Shown here piece by piece: positions 45,482-54,602 of a stretch of DNA of 64,000 nt. The notes under the pieces were generated by a model, which ran no database searches, had not been told where the DNA came from, and worked only from the letters and a program-made list of their open reading frames with translations. The stretch comes from CAZTDU01 sp050248795 (GTDB lineage: Bacteria > Pseudomonadota > Gammaproteobacteria > Burkholderiales > SG8-39). Every line of letters starts with the position of its first letter. Position 1 is the first letter of the stretch. Made by a program: the position numbers and the translations under genes. The stretch is from assembly GCA_050248795.1 (NCBI GenBank), contig JBFWRS010000004.1, forward strand, positions 62,001 through 126,000. The letters are read 5' to 3'.

Positions 45482-45918
45482 GCAGCAACACCAAGGGCAG
45501 CGTGCTGGTCGCGCTGCAGTTCGTGCTGCTCGGCTGGCTGGTCTGGCCGTTCACGCCGCAGCAATGGACGCCGCTCGCGCTCGCATTCGCCGCCGGCGCG
45601 CTCGCGGTGGGCGTGTGGACGCTGGCGCACAACCGGCCGGGCAACTTCAATGTCCATCCCGAGCCGCATGCGCGCGGCAGGCTGGTGACCGGCGGGCCGT
45701 ACCGCTACATGCGCCACCCGATGTACACCGCGGTGCTGCTGTTCGCCGCCGCCGAAGTCGCTGCCTACATGGACCCGTGGAAGCTGCTGGCCTCGGCGCT
45801 GCTTTTCGCGGTGCTGCTGGGCAAGGCGGTGATCGAGGAAGCGCGCCTCGCCGATCGCTACCCCGGGTACGCCGCCTACGCCACGCGCGTGAAGCGCTTC
45901 GTACCCTGGCTGCTGTAG
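45478..45918 (+). CDS. Isoprenylcysteine carboxyl methyltransferase-like membrane protein
   Basis: A 146-residue membrane protein with four helices and the ICMT/phospholipid methyltransferase signature GRLVTGGPYRYMRHPMYTAVLL followed by EEARLADRYPGYAAYATRVKRFVPWL. These proteins bind SAM at the membrane face and methylate lipids or small lipophilic compounds. Four-base overlap with the hydrolase gene makes it the last gene of the Sel1-flavoprotein-hydrolase operon. Confidence 0.88.
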   Translation: MSSNTKGSVLVALQFVLLGWLVWPFTPQQWTPLALAFAAGALAVGVWTLAHNRPGNFNVHPEPHARGRLVTGGPYRYMRHPMYTAVLLFAAAEVAAYMDPWKLLASALLFAVLLGKAVIEEARLADRYPGYAAYATRVKRFVPWLL

Positions 45919-45928
45919 CGGCGGCGCC

Positions 45929-47650
45929 TCAGGCGGCGAGCGCGCCGGCGTCCCAGACCGTCCTGCCCGCGAACACAGTGCGCAGCACGCGCGAGTCGCG
46001 CAGTTCTTCGAGCGGACATTCGATCGGGTCGCGGTCGACGATGGCCAGGTCGGCGTGGTGGCCGGGGGCGAGCGAGCCGATATCCGGCCAGTGCATCACG
46101 CGCGCCGCGTCGCGCGTCATCATCGCCAGGGCCTCGATGCGCGTGATGCGCTGGTCCGGCCCGAGGTTGCGGTAGCCGGTTTCGCCGAACTCGTGGGTGA
46201 GCGAGAGCTGGATCTGCTCCCAGGCGTTCTTCGGGCCCCAGTCGCTGCCGCCGCCCACCGGCATCTCGCGGTCGAAGAAGCGCCGCAGCGGCAGGATGTC
46301 CTTGAGCACTTCGCGGCCCATGCTGCGCATCATCATCGCGCCTTCGCCCCAGCCGAAGGTCATCGAAGTGGTGTGGCAGAAGTTGAGCCGCTTGTAGCGC
46401 TCGACCTGCTCGCGCTCGATGGTGGTGGCGTGCGCGAGCACCCAGTTCAGCAACGCGATGTCGTGGTCCGCTGCGACGCGTTCGAGCAGGGCCAGCACCT
46501 CCTCGTGAGCGCCGGTGCCCATGGCGAGGATGTTCAGGCGCAGGCGCTTTTGCGCACAGAAGCGCATCACGTACTCGGCCTTTTCCGGCGTGATGTGGCG
46601 GTGGCCATGGCTGATGCGACCGTAGACGTCGAGGTAGGGGCGCTTCATCATCTGCGCGCCGCCCATGCAGTAGCCGTCCCACATGATGGTGATGCCGTTG
46701 AAGCGCATCAGCTCGTCCTGCAGGTCTATCGTCGCCGCGGCGCGCTCCAGGCGCGCGATGAAATCCTCCATGCGCCGCGGCCGGCTCCAGGGCATGCCGT
46801 AGGCCTCCGCTTCCTGCGAGGCGAGCACGCGCATCTCGAGCGTGCCCTCGCGGCGCATCTCGCGGTAGGCGTCGATTAGCACCTTGTCCATCATGTGGTT
46901 CTCGTAGACGCCGGTCACGCCCTGCTTATGGAAGGCGCCGATCGCAGTGCGCGTGCCGGGGACGAGGTGCTCGTTCTTCAGGAACGGAATCCGGCGCCAG
47001 ATCGAGTCGTTGTAGTCGTCGTAGGCGTAGTAGTTGGTGACCGAGCCCGAAATGCGGCCCGTGGGCCGGCCCTCGGCGTCCTTTTCGATCCAGACGTTGC
47101 CGGCGCGCTCGGGCGTGTCTCGCCCGATGCCGACCAGCTCGAGCGCCTTCGAGTTGAACGCCATGCTGCTCGGGCGCACCGGCCCCCAGGCCTGGATCAC
47201 GATCGGGTGTACGGCGCTGGCACGGTCCAGCGAGTGTCGGTCGGGCAGTACGCCTTCTTCAAGGTCGCGGAACGAGCGCCGGTGGAAGAAGTGCGGCTCG
47301 CCCACCGGCGTGGCCTGGATCCATTCGCCGGCCGGCTCTCGCTGCGCACGCGCGGTGAGCCGCGCGACGATCTCGGCATGGTTGCGGCAGTCCCACAGCT
47401 TGACCAGCGGTTCCTCGAGCGAGCCGTAGTGCAGCAGGTGCGGGTGCGTATCGAGTAGCCCGGGCACCATCGATGCGCCGCCGAGATCCAACTTTCGCGT
47501 CCCAGCGGGCGCAAGTCGTTCGACATCGCGCCGCGATCCGGTGGCGACGATGCGCCCGGCGTCGACGAGGAGCGCCTCGGCAACGGTATCGGCGCTGTCC
47601 ATGGTGTGGATGCGACCGCCGTGGAACAGCACCGCCTGTTCGCCGCTCAT
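45929..47650 (-). CDS. YtcJ-type metal-dependent amidohydrolase
   Basis: A 573-residue amidohydrolase family 3 protein. It shows GGRIHTMD at the start, the metal-site DTHPHLLHY, HATTIEREQV in the barrel and GGGSDWGPKNAW near the end, then GSLAPGHHADLAIVDRDP. Such enzymes hydrolyse amide or N-formyl bonds. The ATG at 47650 is chosen: the longer GTG start at 47680 lies across TATACT, a likely -10 element. It is divergent from an acyl-CoA ligase gene, and the two may belong to one degradation pathway. Confidence 0.9.
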   Translation of the reverse strand: MSGEQAVLFHGGRIHTMDSADTVAEALLVDAGRIVATGSRRDVERLAPAGTRKLDLGGASMVPGLLDTHPHLLHYGSLEEPLVKLWDCRNHAEIVARLTARAQREPAGEWIQATPVGEPHFFHRRSFRDLEEGVLPDRHSLDRASAVHPIVIQAWGPVRPSSMAFNSKALELVGIGRDTPERAGNVWIEKDAEGRPTGRISGSVTNYYAYDDYNDSIWRRIPFLKNEHLVPGTRTAIGAFHKQGVTGVYENHMMDKVLIDAYREMRREGTLEMRVLASQEAEAYGMPWSRPRRMEDFIARLERAAATIDLQDELMRFNGITIMWDGYCMGGAQMMKRPYLDVYGRISHGHRHITPEKAEYVMRFCAQKRLRLNILAMGTGAHEEVLALLERVAADHDIALLNWVLAHATTIEREQVERYKRLNFCHTTSMTFGWGEGAMMMRSMGREVLKDILPLRRFFDREMPVGGGSDWGPKNAWEQIQLSLTHEFGETGYRNLGPDQRITRIEALAMMTRDAARVMHWPDIGSLAPGHHADLAIVDRDPIECPLEELRDSRVLRTVFAGRTVWDAGALAA

Positions 47651-47694
47651 GACGGAAAAGTATACTGGAGCACGCTGCACGAACAGCGGTACCG

Positions 47695-49260
47695 ATGCGG
47701 AGGCAGGGCTTGCTGATCACCGAGTTTCTCTGGCACAACGAACGCCACCGCGGCGCGAAGGCCGCATTCGTTTCCGCCGCGGGCAGCCTCAGCAATGCGC
47801 AGTTCGCCGCGCGCGTGCGCAGGCTCGGCCATGCGCTGCGCGCGCTGGGCATACAGCCGCGGCAGCACGTTGCCGTGCTGTGCAGCACATCTCCAGAGCA
47901 CCAGGAAGTCATCTTCGCGCTGTCGGCGATCGGCGCGGTGTGGGTGCCGCTGAACACGCGCCTGTCGGCGCGAGAACTCACTTTCATCATCGAGAACGCC
48001 GAGGCGGTGGCGCTGGTCTATTCTGCGGACATGGCCGTGCTGGCCGAGGAGATCGGCAAGGCGGGGCAACTCGCAACCTGGGTCGGCCTGGGCGACAAGT
48101 CGACGCTGGGCCATGCGCACGAGGCGCTGATCGCGCGCGGCGCCGACAGCGCGGTCGCGCCCGGGATCACGCCCGACGACCTATTCGCGCTGATGTACAC
48201 CAGCGGCACTACCGGCCTGCCCAAGGGGGTGATGCTGACGCACCGGCAGTTCTTCTTCGGTACCGTGTGCAGTACGCTGGTGCTGCGGCCGGCCGAGGAC
48301 GACGTGAAGCTGCAGCTCCTGCCGCAGTTCCATGCCGGCGGGCAGATCTGGCAACTCGCCTACATGGCCGCGGGCGCGACCATCGCCACCATCCCAAAGT
48401 TCGACGTCGACGGCGTGCTCGACGCCATCGACGGCCTGGGCGTGAGTGCGGTGGGCTTCGTACCGTCGATGCTGACCATGCTGCTCGAATCGCCGCGCAT
48501 CGCCGGCACCGATTTCAGCCGCCTGCGCCGCGTGATCTACGGCGCAGCGCCGATCCCCGAGGACCGCCTGTCGCGCGCCATGCAGGTGATGCGCGCGGCG
48601 GGCTTCCAGCAGACCTACGGCCTTACCGAGGCGGGCGTGCTCTCCAGCGTGCTGGGCGAGGCCGACCACCTGCGCGGCCTGCGCGAGAACCCCGCGATCC
48701 TGCGCTCCTGCGGCCGGCAGATGCTGGGCTACACCATGGAGGTGGTGGACGAATCAGGCGCGCCGCTGCCGGATGGCACGGTGGGCGAAATGGCGATCCG
48801 CTCGGACAGCCTGATGCGCGGCTACTGGAAGCATCCCGACGCGACGGCGAAGAGCCTGGTCGACGGCTGGCTGCGCACAGGCGACCTGGCGTATCGCGAT
48901 GCCGAGGGCTACTACTTCCTCGTCGACCGCAAGACCGACATGATCATTTCCGGCGGCGAGAACGTCTACCCGATCGAGGTCGAGAACGTGATCTCGGCGC
49001 ACCCGGCCGTTCTGGAAGTGGCGGTGATCGGCGTGCCGGATGCGCGCTGGGGCGAGGCGGTGAAGGCGGTGGTGGTGCCGCGCGAGGGCGAAAGCCCCGC
49101 CGCCGAGGCGATCATCGCCTACTGCCGCGGCAAGCTCGGCGGCTTCAAGATTCCCAAGAGCGTCGACTTCACCGACCGCATCCCGCGCAACGCCTCGGGC
49201 AAGATCACCAAGAACGTGCTGCGCGCGCCTTACTGGGAAGGCAAGTCGCGGCGGATCTGA
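47695..49260 (+). CDS. AMP-dependent acyl-CoA synthetase
   Basis: A 521-residue adenylating ligase that activates a carboxylic acid with ATP and CoA. The P-loop is YTSGTTGLPKGVMLTH, with QTYGLTEAG, the hinge region GWLRTGDLAYRDAEGYYFLVDRKTDMI and the catalytic Lys in RNASGKITKNVLR. It resembles medium/long-chain or aromatic acid ligases. Its first residues lie only 44 bp from the divergent amidohydrolase start. Confidence 0.94.
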   Translation: MRRQGLLITEFLWHNERHRGAKAAFVSAAGSLSNAQFAARVRRLGHALRALGIQPRQHVAVLCSTSPEHQEVIFALSAIGAVWVPLNTRLSARELTFIIENAEAVALVYSADMAVLAEEIGKAGQLATWVGLGDKSTLGHAHEALIARGADSAVAPGITPDDLFALMYTSGTTGLPKGVMLTHRQFFFGTVCSTLVLRPAEDDVKLQLLPQFHAGGQIWQLAYMAAGATIATIPKFDVDGVLDAIDGLGVSAVGFVPSMLTMLLESPRIAGTDFSRLRRVIYGAAPIPEDRLSRAMQVMRAAGFQQTYGLTEAGVLSSVLGEADHLRGLRENPAILRSCGRQMLGYTMEVVDESGAPLPDGTVGEMAIRSDSLMRGYWKHPDATAKSLVDGWLRTGDLAYRDAEGYYFLVDRKTDMIISGGENVYPIEVENVISAHPAVLEVAVIGVPDARWGEAVKAVVVPREGESPAAEAIIAYCRGKLGGFKIPKSVDFTDRIPRNASGKITKNVLRAPYWEGKSRRI

Positions 49261-49269
49261 GGAGGCGTT

Positions 49270-49644
49270 TCAGGCTGCGCGTTTGAGCGCGTAGTTCCGC
49301 ACCAGTACTTCCGCGGAGATGTCGAGACCGGCGGCGAGCTTTCGGATCATCTCCAGAGATAGTGGACGGACGCGGTTAAGCACTTCCGCGACACGGGCCC
49401 GCGAACCGATGAATGGCTCAAGGTCCTTTCGCGCAAGGCTGCGCGCCTCCATGATGTGGAGCAGGAAGTCGACCGGATCTGGGTCTGGTATCGGGTAGTG
49501 CGTGCGCTCGTACGCCTCCACCAGCAGCACGAGCACTTCCAGCCTGTCTGCTTCGGGTGAGCCCTCCGGTGCCTCCCACAGTGCTTCCACTTCCTTCAGG
49601 GCGGCCTGGTGTTCTCGCTTCGTTCTAATCGGCTTGAGTTCCAT
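49270..49644 (-). CDS. higA: HigA-type antitoxin
   Basis: A 124-residue HigA-like antitoxin. The N-terminal part has the family opening LKPIRTKREHQAALKEVEALW, and the C-terminal XRE-like helix-turn-helix reads FIGSRARVAEVLNRVRPLSLEMIRKLAAGL. The ATG at 49644, 10 bp after the toxin stop, is preferred over an upstream Met that would overlap the toxin gene. It should neutralise HigB and repress the operon. Confidence 0.9.
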   Translation of the reverse strand: MELKPIRTKREHQAALKEVEALWEAPEGSPEADRLEVLVLLVEAYERTHYPIPDPDPVDFLLHIMEARSLARKDLEPFIGSRARVAEVLNRVRPLSLEMIRKLAAGLDISAEVLVRNYALKRAA

Positions 49645-49654
49645 GACTTTTACC

Positions 49655-49948
49655 TCAAACGGTTGTCGCATCGACCCGGTCGTACTCGCGGTGCGTGCCG
49701 ACGAACCGGATGAATACCAGTCGACGGCTGTAGCGCACAGCCACGATCAACCGGTAGTCGTTGCCCTTGATATTGAACACGACACGGTCGTTCGCCACGA
49801 AGCTCGCGTTGCCGTAGTCCGCCTTGATGTCGGCCGGCTTGCACCAATCGGCGCGGCTGGCAAGGGCGTACCACGCTCTCAGCGGAACTTCGGAATCGGG
49901 GCGCCTTGTCCAGAACTCCCGCAGCGTCCGCAACGCGATGACCCGCAT
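49655..49948 (-). CDS. higB: HigB-type mRNA interferase toxin
   Basis: A 97-residue RelE-superfamily toxin of the HigB type, with MRVIALRTLREFW, the DIKADYGNASFVANDRVVFNIKGNDYRL core and the ending VFIRFVGTHREYDRVDA. HigB cuts mRNA on the ribosome. The toxin precedes the antitoxin, the normal higBA order. Confidence 0.92.
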   Translation of the reverse strand: MRVIALRTLREFWTRRPDSEVPLRAWYALASRADWCKPADIKADYGNASFVANDRVVFNIKGNDYRLIVAVRYSRRLVFIRFVGTHREYDRVDATTV

Positions 49949-50002
49949 GCGACAATCTAGCACGCTCCCAAATGGGGAGCAAGCGTGGCGGCTCGCCTTC
50001 CT

Positions 50003-50626
50003 TCAACCCCGGAAAATATCCTTGAGCTGCTTCGTCGGCATGGCATCGGCCATCCAGGCGAAGCTGCCGTTGTCCTTCAGGTCGCGCGCGGCCTTCATGA
50101 ACTCGCCCATGGCCACGCGCGACAGCGCACCGCCGATGCTGATCCTGCGCACGCCCAGGGCCTCGAGGTCCTGCACCGTGCTGCCCTTCGCCACCCAGCC
50201 CATGAGGACGTTGACGGGCTTGCTGACAGATTTCACCACGGTGCGCACGTCGTCCAGGCTGTTGAGGCCGGGTGCGTAGAGCACGTCCGCGCCGGCTTTC
50301 TCGAAGGCCTGCAGCCGCCGGATGATGTCATCGAGGTCGGGCGAGCCGTGCAGCAGGTTCTCGGCGCGCGCGGTAAAGGTGAAGGGGAAGGGCAGCGCCC
50401 GCGCCGCCTCGACCGCCGCCTGCACGCGCTCGACGGCGAGGTTGAAGTCGTAGATGGGCTTGGCCTTGTCGCCGGTCGAATCCTCGATCGAGCCGCCGAC
50501 GATGCCCACCGCAGCCGCGTCCGTGATCATTCGTGCCGCTACGCGCGGGTCATGCGCATAGCCGTTCTCCAGGTCCGCGCTCACCGGCAGGTCGGTGGCA
50601 TCGCAGAGCACGCGGCAGTTCTCCAT
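50003..50626 (-). pseudogene. 5'-truncated isocitrate lyase/PEP mutase-family gene
   Basis: 207 codons match the C-terminal two thirds of an isocitrate lyase/phosphoenolpyruvate mutase-family protein: CDATDLPVSADLENGYAH, GIVGGSIEDSTGD, TARAENLL, GADVLYAPGL, VNVLMGW and RRISIGGALSR. The family is normally about 270-290 residues. The first strands, including the substrate and Mg-binding Asp near residue 58, are absent, and an in-frame stop lies two codons before the ATG. The remaining barrel cannot close, so it is probably a pseudogene cut by a rearrangement next to the secreted-protein pair. Confidence 0.75.
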
Positions 50627-50736
50627 GGGAAGTCATTTCGTTCGGAGTCCTCCGTTCCTTCTCTCCCGGATTCTGGCACGTACCGAGCGCAAGGAGTCTC
50701 GTGTAATCTGCGTCCGGAATCGCACTTAAGGAAAAA

Positions 50737-51675
50737 ATGGGGAAATTGAAACTCGCATGCCGGGACGGCATTTTCTTGTGCGCGCTCCTCGCGGCGCCGC
50801 AGGCCTGGGGAGAAGTCTGCCAGCGGGAGTTCGACGTGGTTAAGGCGGCGTATGCGGCGCAGGGGACCACCAATCTGCAGCCCCACGTCGCCACCGACAT
50901 GAGCGCGTTAAATGCGTGCACGCCTCGGGGGATCGAAGGCTCTCGTGAAGCTATCAGCAGAATCCGGAGCAATCTGCCGCGCATGGAGGGGGAGCGCAAT
51001 GCCGCGAGCGGCACCGCGCGCCTGTATCGAGACACCGAACTCAAGTTGGGACTCCTGAACCTGTGTCGGGCTCAGAATTATGTGAACCGCTGTTCTGGGG
51101 CGACGTCGGTACGGCCCGCGACAGTTGCACCGGCCGCACCGTCCAGGCCTGCGGTGCAGGCCTCTCCCGCGCAACAGCCGTCGGCGCCGAGACCTGCACC
51201 TGCAATCGCCGAGGTTCCGCTGCCGGAGAATGCGCTCGGCATCAAGCCTCAGGAGGCCGCCGAACGTGCGGCGAACAGGCAGAGAGCAGTGGACGCAAAG
51301 CGCAAGTTCCATCCTCGGCGCCATGTGCCCGCTGCCGAGGCGAGCAAGTGCCTCACGCTGCAGACGGGGCCCGGCTATGGCGGCTTCGTCAACAGCTGCA
51401 ATTACGCAGTCGAATTCGTGTTCTGCAACGTCCAGCCGAAAAAGGACAGCTGGGGCGAAGCGTTCGACTGCGACAAGGGCCAGCAGGGTGCCTGGCAGGT
51501 GGGGCCGCTGCGCAAGGTGGGAATGCACACCAAGGGTGCCGGACGTGTGAACTGGTTCGCCTGCCGTTGGGGCGAGACCCTCGGTAAACCCGACGGCGTT
51601 TCGCCGGCGGATGTGGAGTACCGCGCGCAGGAGCGGCAGCTTTTCGGCCGCTGCGCGCAGTGGGGGGCGGGTTGA
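50737..51675 (+). CDS. Secreted cysteine-containing protein, unknown function
   Basis: A 312-residue exported protein with a signal peptide (about 1-25, ending AWGE). An N-terminal helical domain (26-120) holds four cysteines (VCQREF, NACTP, NLCRAQ, NRCSG). A Pro/Ala linker (125-170) follows, then a C-terminal domain (200-312) with CLTLQTGPGYGGFVNSCNYAVEF, FCNVQP, FDCDKG, FACRWG and GRCAQW, probably disulfide-bonded. No family was recognised. The trypsin-like gene follows immediately and the two are likely exported partners. Confidence 0.75.
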   Translation: MGKLKLACRDGIFLCALLAAPQAWGEVCQREFDVVKAAYAAQGTTNLQPHVATDMSALNACTPRGIEGSREAISRIRSNLPRMEGERNAASGTARLYRDTELKLGLLNLCRAQNYVNRCSGATSVRPATVAPAAPSRPAVQASPAQQPSAPRPAPAIAEVPLPENALGIKPQEAAERAANRQRAVDAKRKFHPRRHVPAAEASKCLTLQTGPGYGGFVNSCNYAVEFVFCNVQPKKDSWGEAFDCDKGQQGAWQVGPLRKVGMHTKGAGRVNWFACRWGETLGKPDGVSPADVEYRAQERQLFGRCAQWGAG

Positions 51676-51692
51676 ACGCCCTGCAGTCCGTG

Positions 51693-52505
51693 ATGCACGT
51701 ACTGCAACGGCTATGGATGGCGGCGGCGTTGAGCGTCGCGGGGGCTCCGGCTGCCTGGGCGATCGGCGGCGGGGAGAACTTGAAGCCTGAGAATTACGTG
51801 CACACCGGCCTGCTCGGCCTTCAAGTCACTTTCCAGGGGAGGTCCACTACTTGCACCGCGACGATGGTGAATGACGGCACGGTGCTGACGGCAGCGAGCT
51901 GCTTCGATGGCGTGCCTCAGGGCGCGCAGGCGGCGGTCACGCTAGTGCGCGGCCCGGACCTCAATGCGCCTGATGCGATTCGCATGGAGGTACCCATGGA
52001 GCAGGTGGTGCTCCACCCGGAGTATCGGGAGAGCAGGGGGGCACGGCGCGACTTCGCGGTTTTGAAGCTGCGCTTGCGGGTTCCGGGGACTGCGAGGGTC
52101 CACCTTCCCCGGCCGCTGGCAAGTTTCGCTGCTGACTATTACGGCTTCTCTGGTTATGGTTCGGACGCCGTCGGCTTTGCGGGCGTGCTGAAGAAAATCT
52201 TCGCTACCAAAGCAGATGTCGACGCGGCGGCGACCGCGCATGGCGATTACCTGGTGTTTCGGCATGCCCGCGGTGTTGGGACATGCGAAGGTGATGCCGG
52301 CGGGCCGGTGGTCGTCAACTTCTCCGACACTCTCTATCTGGTCGGTATCAACGCCCCCGTACCAGCGGGCGACGAAAAGTGCCCGGGCCGCAGCCGCGTA
52401 CTCAAGCTCGCGCCTGCAATCGAGTGGCTGCAATGGCTCATGCAGTCAGACCAGGCGCCGCCCCCGGATGATCCGAAGGTGGCGGGCGGGGGTGGCAAGC
52501 CGTGA
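51693..52505 (+). CDS. Exported trypsin-fold pseudoprotease
   Basis: A 270-residue protein with signal peptide (1-23, ending AAWA) and a chymotrypsin-like domain starting IGGGENL. The histidine motif TAAHC reads TAASC (Ser69), and the nucleophile motif GDSGGP reads GDAGGP (Ala202); Asp120 (RRDFAVLKL) remains. Two of the three catalytic residues are therefore lost while the framing cysteines and glycines persist, pointing to a selected binding role, not decay. ATG 51693 is chosen for its signal peptide; a GTG at 51660 is in frame. It lies 17 bp after the preceding secreted-protein gene. Confidence 0.85.
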   Translation: MHVLQRLWMAAALSVAGAPAAWAIGGGENLKPENYVHTGLLGLQVTFQGRSTTCTATMVNDGTVLTAASCFDGVPQGAQAAVTLVRGPDLNAPDAIRMEVPMEQVVLHPEYRESRGARRDFAVLKLRLRVPGTARVHLPRPLASFAADYYGFSGYGSDAVGFAGVLKKIFATKADVDAAATAHGDYLVFRHARGVGTCEGDAGGPVVVNFSDTLYLVGINAPVPAGDEKCPGRSRVLKLAPAIEWLQWLMQSDQAPPPDDPKVAGGGGKP

Positions 52506-52613
52506 GGTGGGAACTTCGGTTCGCGGAACGAACGTGCCGCTAGATTCAGTGCCGGGGCTGGCTGAGTCGTAGACGAAAACTAGTCCGACCTAGAGCGGTC
52601 ACCAGGGGTCATA

Positions 52614-52796
52614 TCAGTCTGGGTCTGCATTTAACAGAGGCGACTGCGAGCCGGCATAAGTTGCGGGCGCTTCACGGGCCATGTACGTGAACGCGCAGAG
52701 CTCCTCCAGCCATCGAAGCTTGTCGATGTCAGGCACCTGCATGTAGGCCCGGATACGGTCTTCGGTGATCTGGTACGAAAAGTCGTTTTCGTTCAT
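52614..52796 (-). CDS. Small hypothetical protein
   Basis: A 60-residue protein (MNENDFSYQI onward) with an acidic helical pattern EDRIRAYMQVPDIDKLRWLEELCAF. Short proteins reading ITEERIREYMxxPxxKRLEWLEE are common in toxin-antitoxin-like and nucleotidyltransferase contexts, which fits the HigBA-bearing accessory patch, but no partner gene is present. The frame stays open 34 codons further upstream, so the start is uncertain. Confidence 0.4.
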   Translation of the reverse strand: MNENDFSYQITEDRIRAYMQVPDIDKLRWLEELCAFTYMAREAPATYAGSQSPLLNADPD

Positions 52797-52885
52797 GTTG
52801 CTTGTCCACAGCGTAAGGTTCGTTCCGGACTTTGGCTTGTTGATGTTGTGGCGCTTGACAGCCATCGATCGCTGTCGTCCAGCGG

Positions 52886-54535
52886 TTACTTCTGCCACGC
52901 ATCTCTGAGTGTGACAGTGCGGTTGAACTCACCGTTGTCGCTAGTGAAGTATCCGTGCCGCTCGAACTGGAACTGCTCACTGGCTTTGGCATCGCGCAAT
53001 GCGGGCTCAAGCTGCGCGATGATGTCCTTGCGTGAATCCGGGTTCAGGTCTTCCAGCCCCTTTGGCGATTCGGACTTGAACAGGCGGTCGTAGAGCCGCA
53101 CCGTCGCGGGGTGCGCGTGCTTCACGCTCACCCAGTGGATGTTGCCCTTCACCTTGTACGCATCCGCCCCCGGCGTGCCGGAGCGGGAGTCTTCGAACAC
53201 CTTGCAGCGCACGCTGTCTGTGGCCTTGTCGTAGCCGATGCATTCGATCACGTAGGCGTAGCGCAGCCGGACCTTGTTTCCGGGAAACAAGCGGAAGTAG
53301 CCCTTGGGCGGGGTGTCCTGGTAGTCCTCGCGCTCGATCCACAGTTCGCGCGAAAAGGGCACCTGGCGCTTGCCCATGTCGGGCTTCTGCGGGTGGTTGG
53401 GGACGACGCAGAACTCTTCCTTGCCCTCCGGGTAGTTCTCGATCACAAGCTTCAGCGGGTCCAGCACCGCCATGCGGCGTGGCGCCACCTCGTTCAGGTG
53501 CTCGCGCATGCAGTCCTCCAGCACGCTGAAGTCGATGGTCGAATTCGCCTTCGACACGCCGACCCGCTCGGCGAAGCGGCGGAAACCCTCGGGCGTGTAG
53601 CCGCGGCGGCGCGCGCCGGCCAGCGTCGGCATGCGCGGGTCGTCCCAGCCATCCACGTGGCCGCCTTCCACCAGCTCGATCAGCTTGCGTTTGGAGAGCA
53701 TCACGTAAGTCAGGTTCAGGCGCGCGAACTCGATCTGCTGGGGTAGCGGCCGCTCGAAGAGGCCGCCCTCGGCGATCCGCGCCAGCACCCAGTCGTAGAA
53801 CGGGCGCTGGTCCTCGAATTCCAGCGTGCAGATCGAGTGCGTCACCCGCTCGATCGCGTCCTCAACCGGGTGCGCGTAGGCGTACATCGGGTAGATGCAC
53901 CACTTGTCGCCGGTACGGTGGTGCGTCGCGCGCTTGATGCGGTAGATCGCCGGGTCGCGCATGTTGATGTTGGGCGAGGCCATGTCGATCTTCGCGCGCA
54001 GCACCATCGCGCCGTCGGCGTGTTTGCCGTCCCGCATCTCGCGGAAGAGCCGCAGGTTTTCCTCCGGCGCGCGGTCGCGGAACGGCGAATTCCTGCCGGG
54101 TTCGGTCAGCGTGCCGCGGCTGGCGCGCATTTCTTCCGCGCTCTGGCTGTCCACGTAGGCGTTGCCGGACTCGATCAGGTACTCGGCCGCGTGGTACATG
54201 AAATCGAAATAGTCGCTGGCGTAGAAGGGCTTCGCGCCGAAATCGAAGCCCAGCCACTTCACCGCGTCGATGATGGAATCGACGTACTCCTGCTCTTCCT
54301 TCTCCGGGTTGGTGTCATCGAACCTCAGGTTGCAACGACCGCCGTACTGCGCGGCGAGGCCGAAGTTCAGGCAGATCGACTTGGCATGGCCGAAGTGCAG
54401 GTAGCCATTCGGTTCCGGCGGAAAGCGCGTGACGATGGCGGTATGCTTGCCGGAGGCGAGGTCCGCCTCGATGCGCTGGCGGATGAAGTTCGACGTGGAG
54501 GCGGCGGCCGGCGTCTTCGAAGCCGGGGCGCTCAT
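52886..54535 (-). CDS. glnS: Glutaminyl-tRNA synthetase
   Basis: A 549-residue class I synthetase charging tRNA-Gln. The HIGH equivalent is PPEPNGYLHFGHAKS (about 40-54) and the KMSKS equivalent is MLSKRKL. RFDDTNPEKEEQEYVDSI and the C-terminal beta-barrel anticodon domains (from about 345) are complete. The start at MSAPASKTPA is chosen because further upstream Met codons add a low-complexity leader. Presence of GlnRS, rather than the GatCAB route, fits a beta- or gammaproteobacterium. Confidence 0.97.
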   Translation of the reverse strand: MSAPASKTPAAASTSNFIRQRIEADLASGKHTAIVTRFPPEPNGYLHFGHAKSICLNFGLAAQYGGRCNLRFDDTNPEKEEQEYVDSIIDAVKWLGFDFGAKPFYASDYFDFMYHAAEYLIESGNAYVDSQSAEEMRASRGTLTEPGRNSPFRDRAPEENLRLFREMRDGKHADGAMVLRAKIDMASPNINMRDPAIYRIKRATHHRTGDKWCIYPMYAYAHPVEDAIERVTHSICTLEFEDQRPFYDWVLARIAEGGLFERPLPQQIEFARLNLTYVMLSKRKLIELVEGGHVDGWDDPRMPTLAGARRRGYTPEGFRRFAERVGVSKANSTIDFSVLEDCMREHLNEVAPRRMAVLDPLKLVIENYPEGKEEFCVVPNHPQKPDMGKRQVPFSRELWIEREDYQDTPPKGYFRLFPGNKVRLRYAYVIECIGYDKATDSVRCKVFEDSRSGTPGADAYKVKGNIHWVSVKHAHPATVRLYDRLFKSESPKGLEDLNPDSRKDIIAQLEPALRDAKASEQFQFERHGYFTSDNGEFNRTVTLRDAWQK

Positions 54536-54602
54536 GCCGGGAATGCAGGTAAATCGTTCATATGACGGGGATTTTACGCTACGTCCCCGCGAGGAGACCG
54601 CA

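Noticed and set aside
52590..52632. Sequence around GGGGTCATATCAG-TCTGGGTCTGCATTTAA resembling flanks of REP-associated transposase genes
   Set aside because: Only a loose resemblance from memory; no transposase, inverted repeats or second copy in the window.
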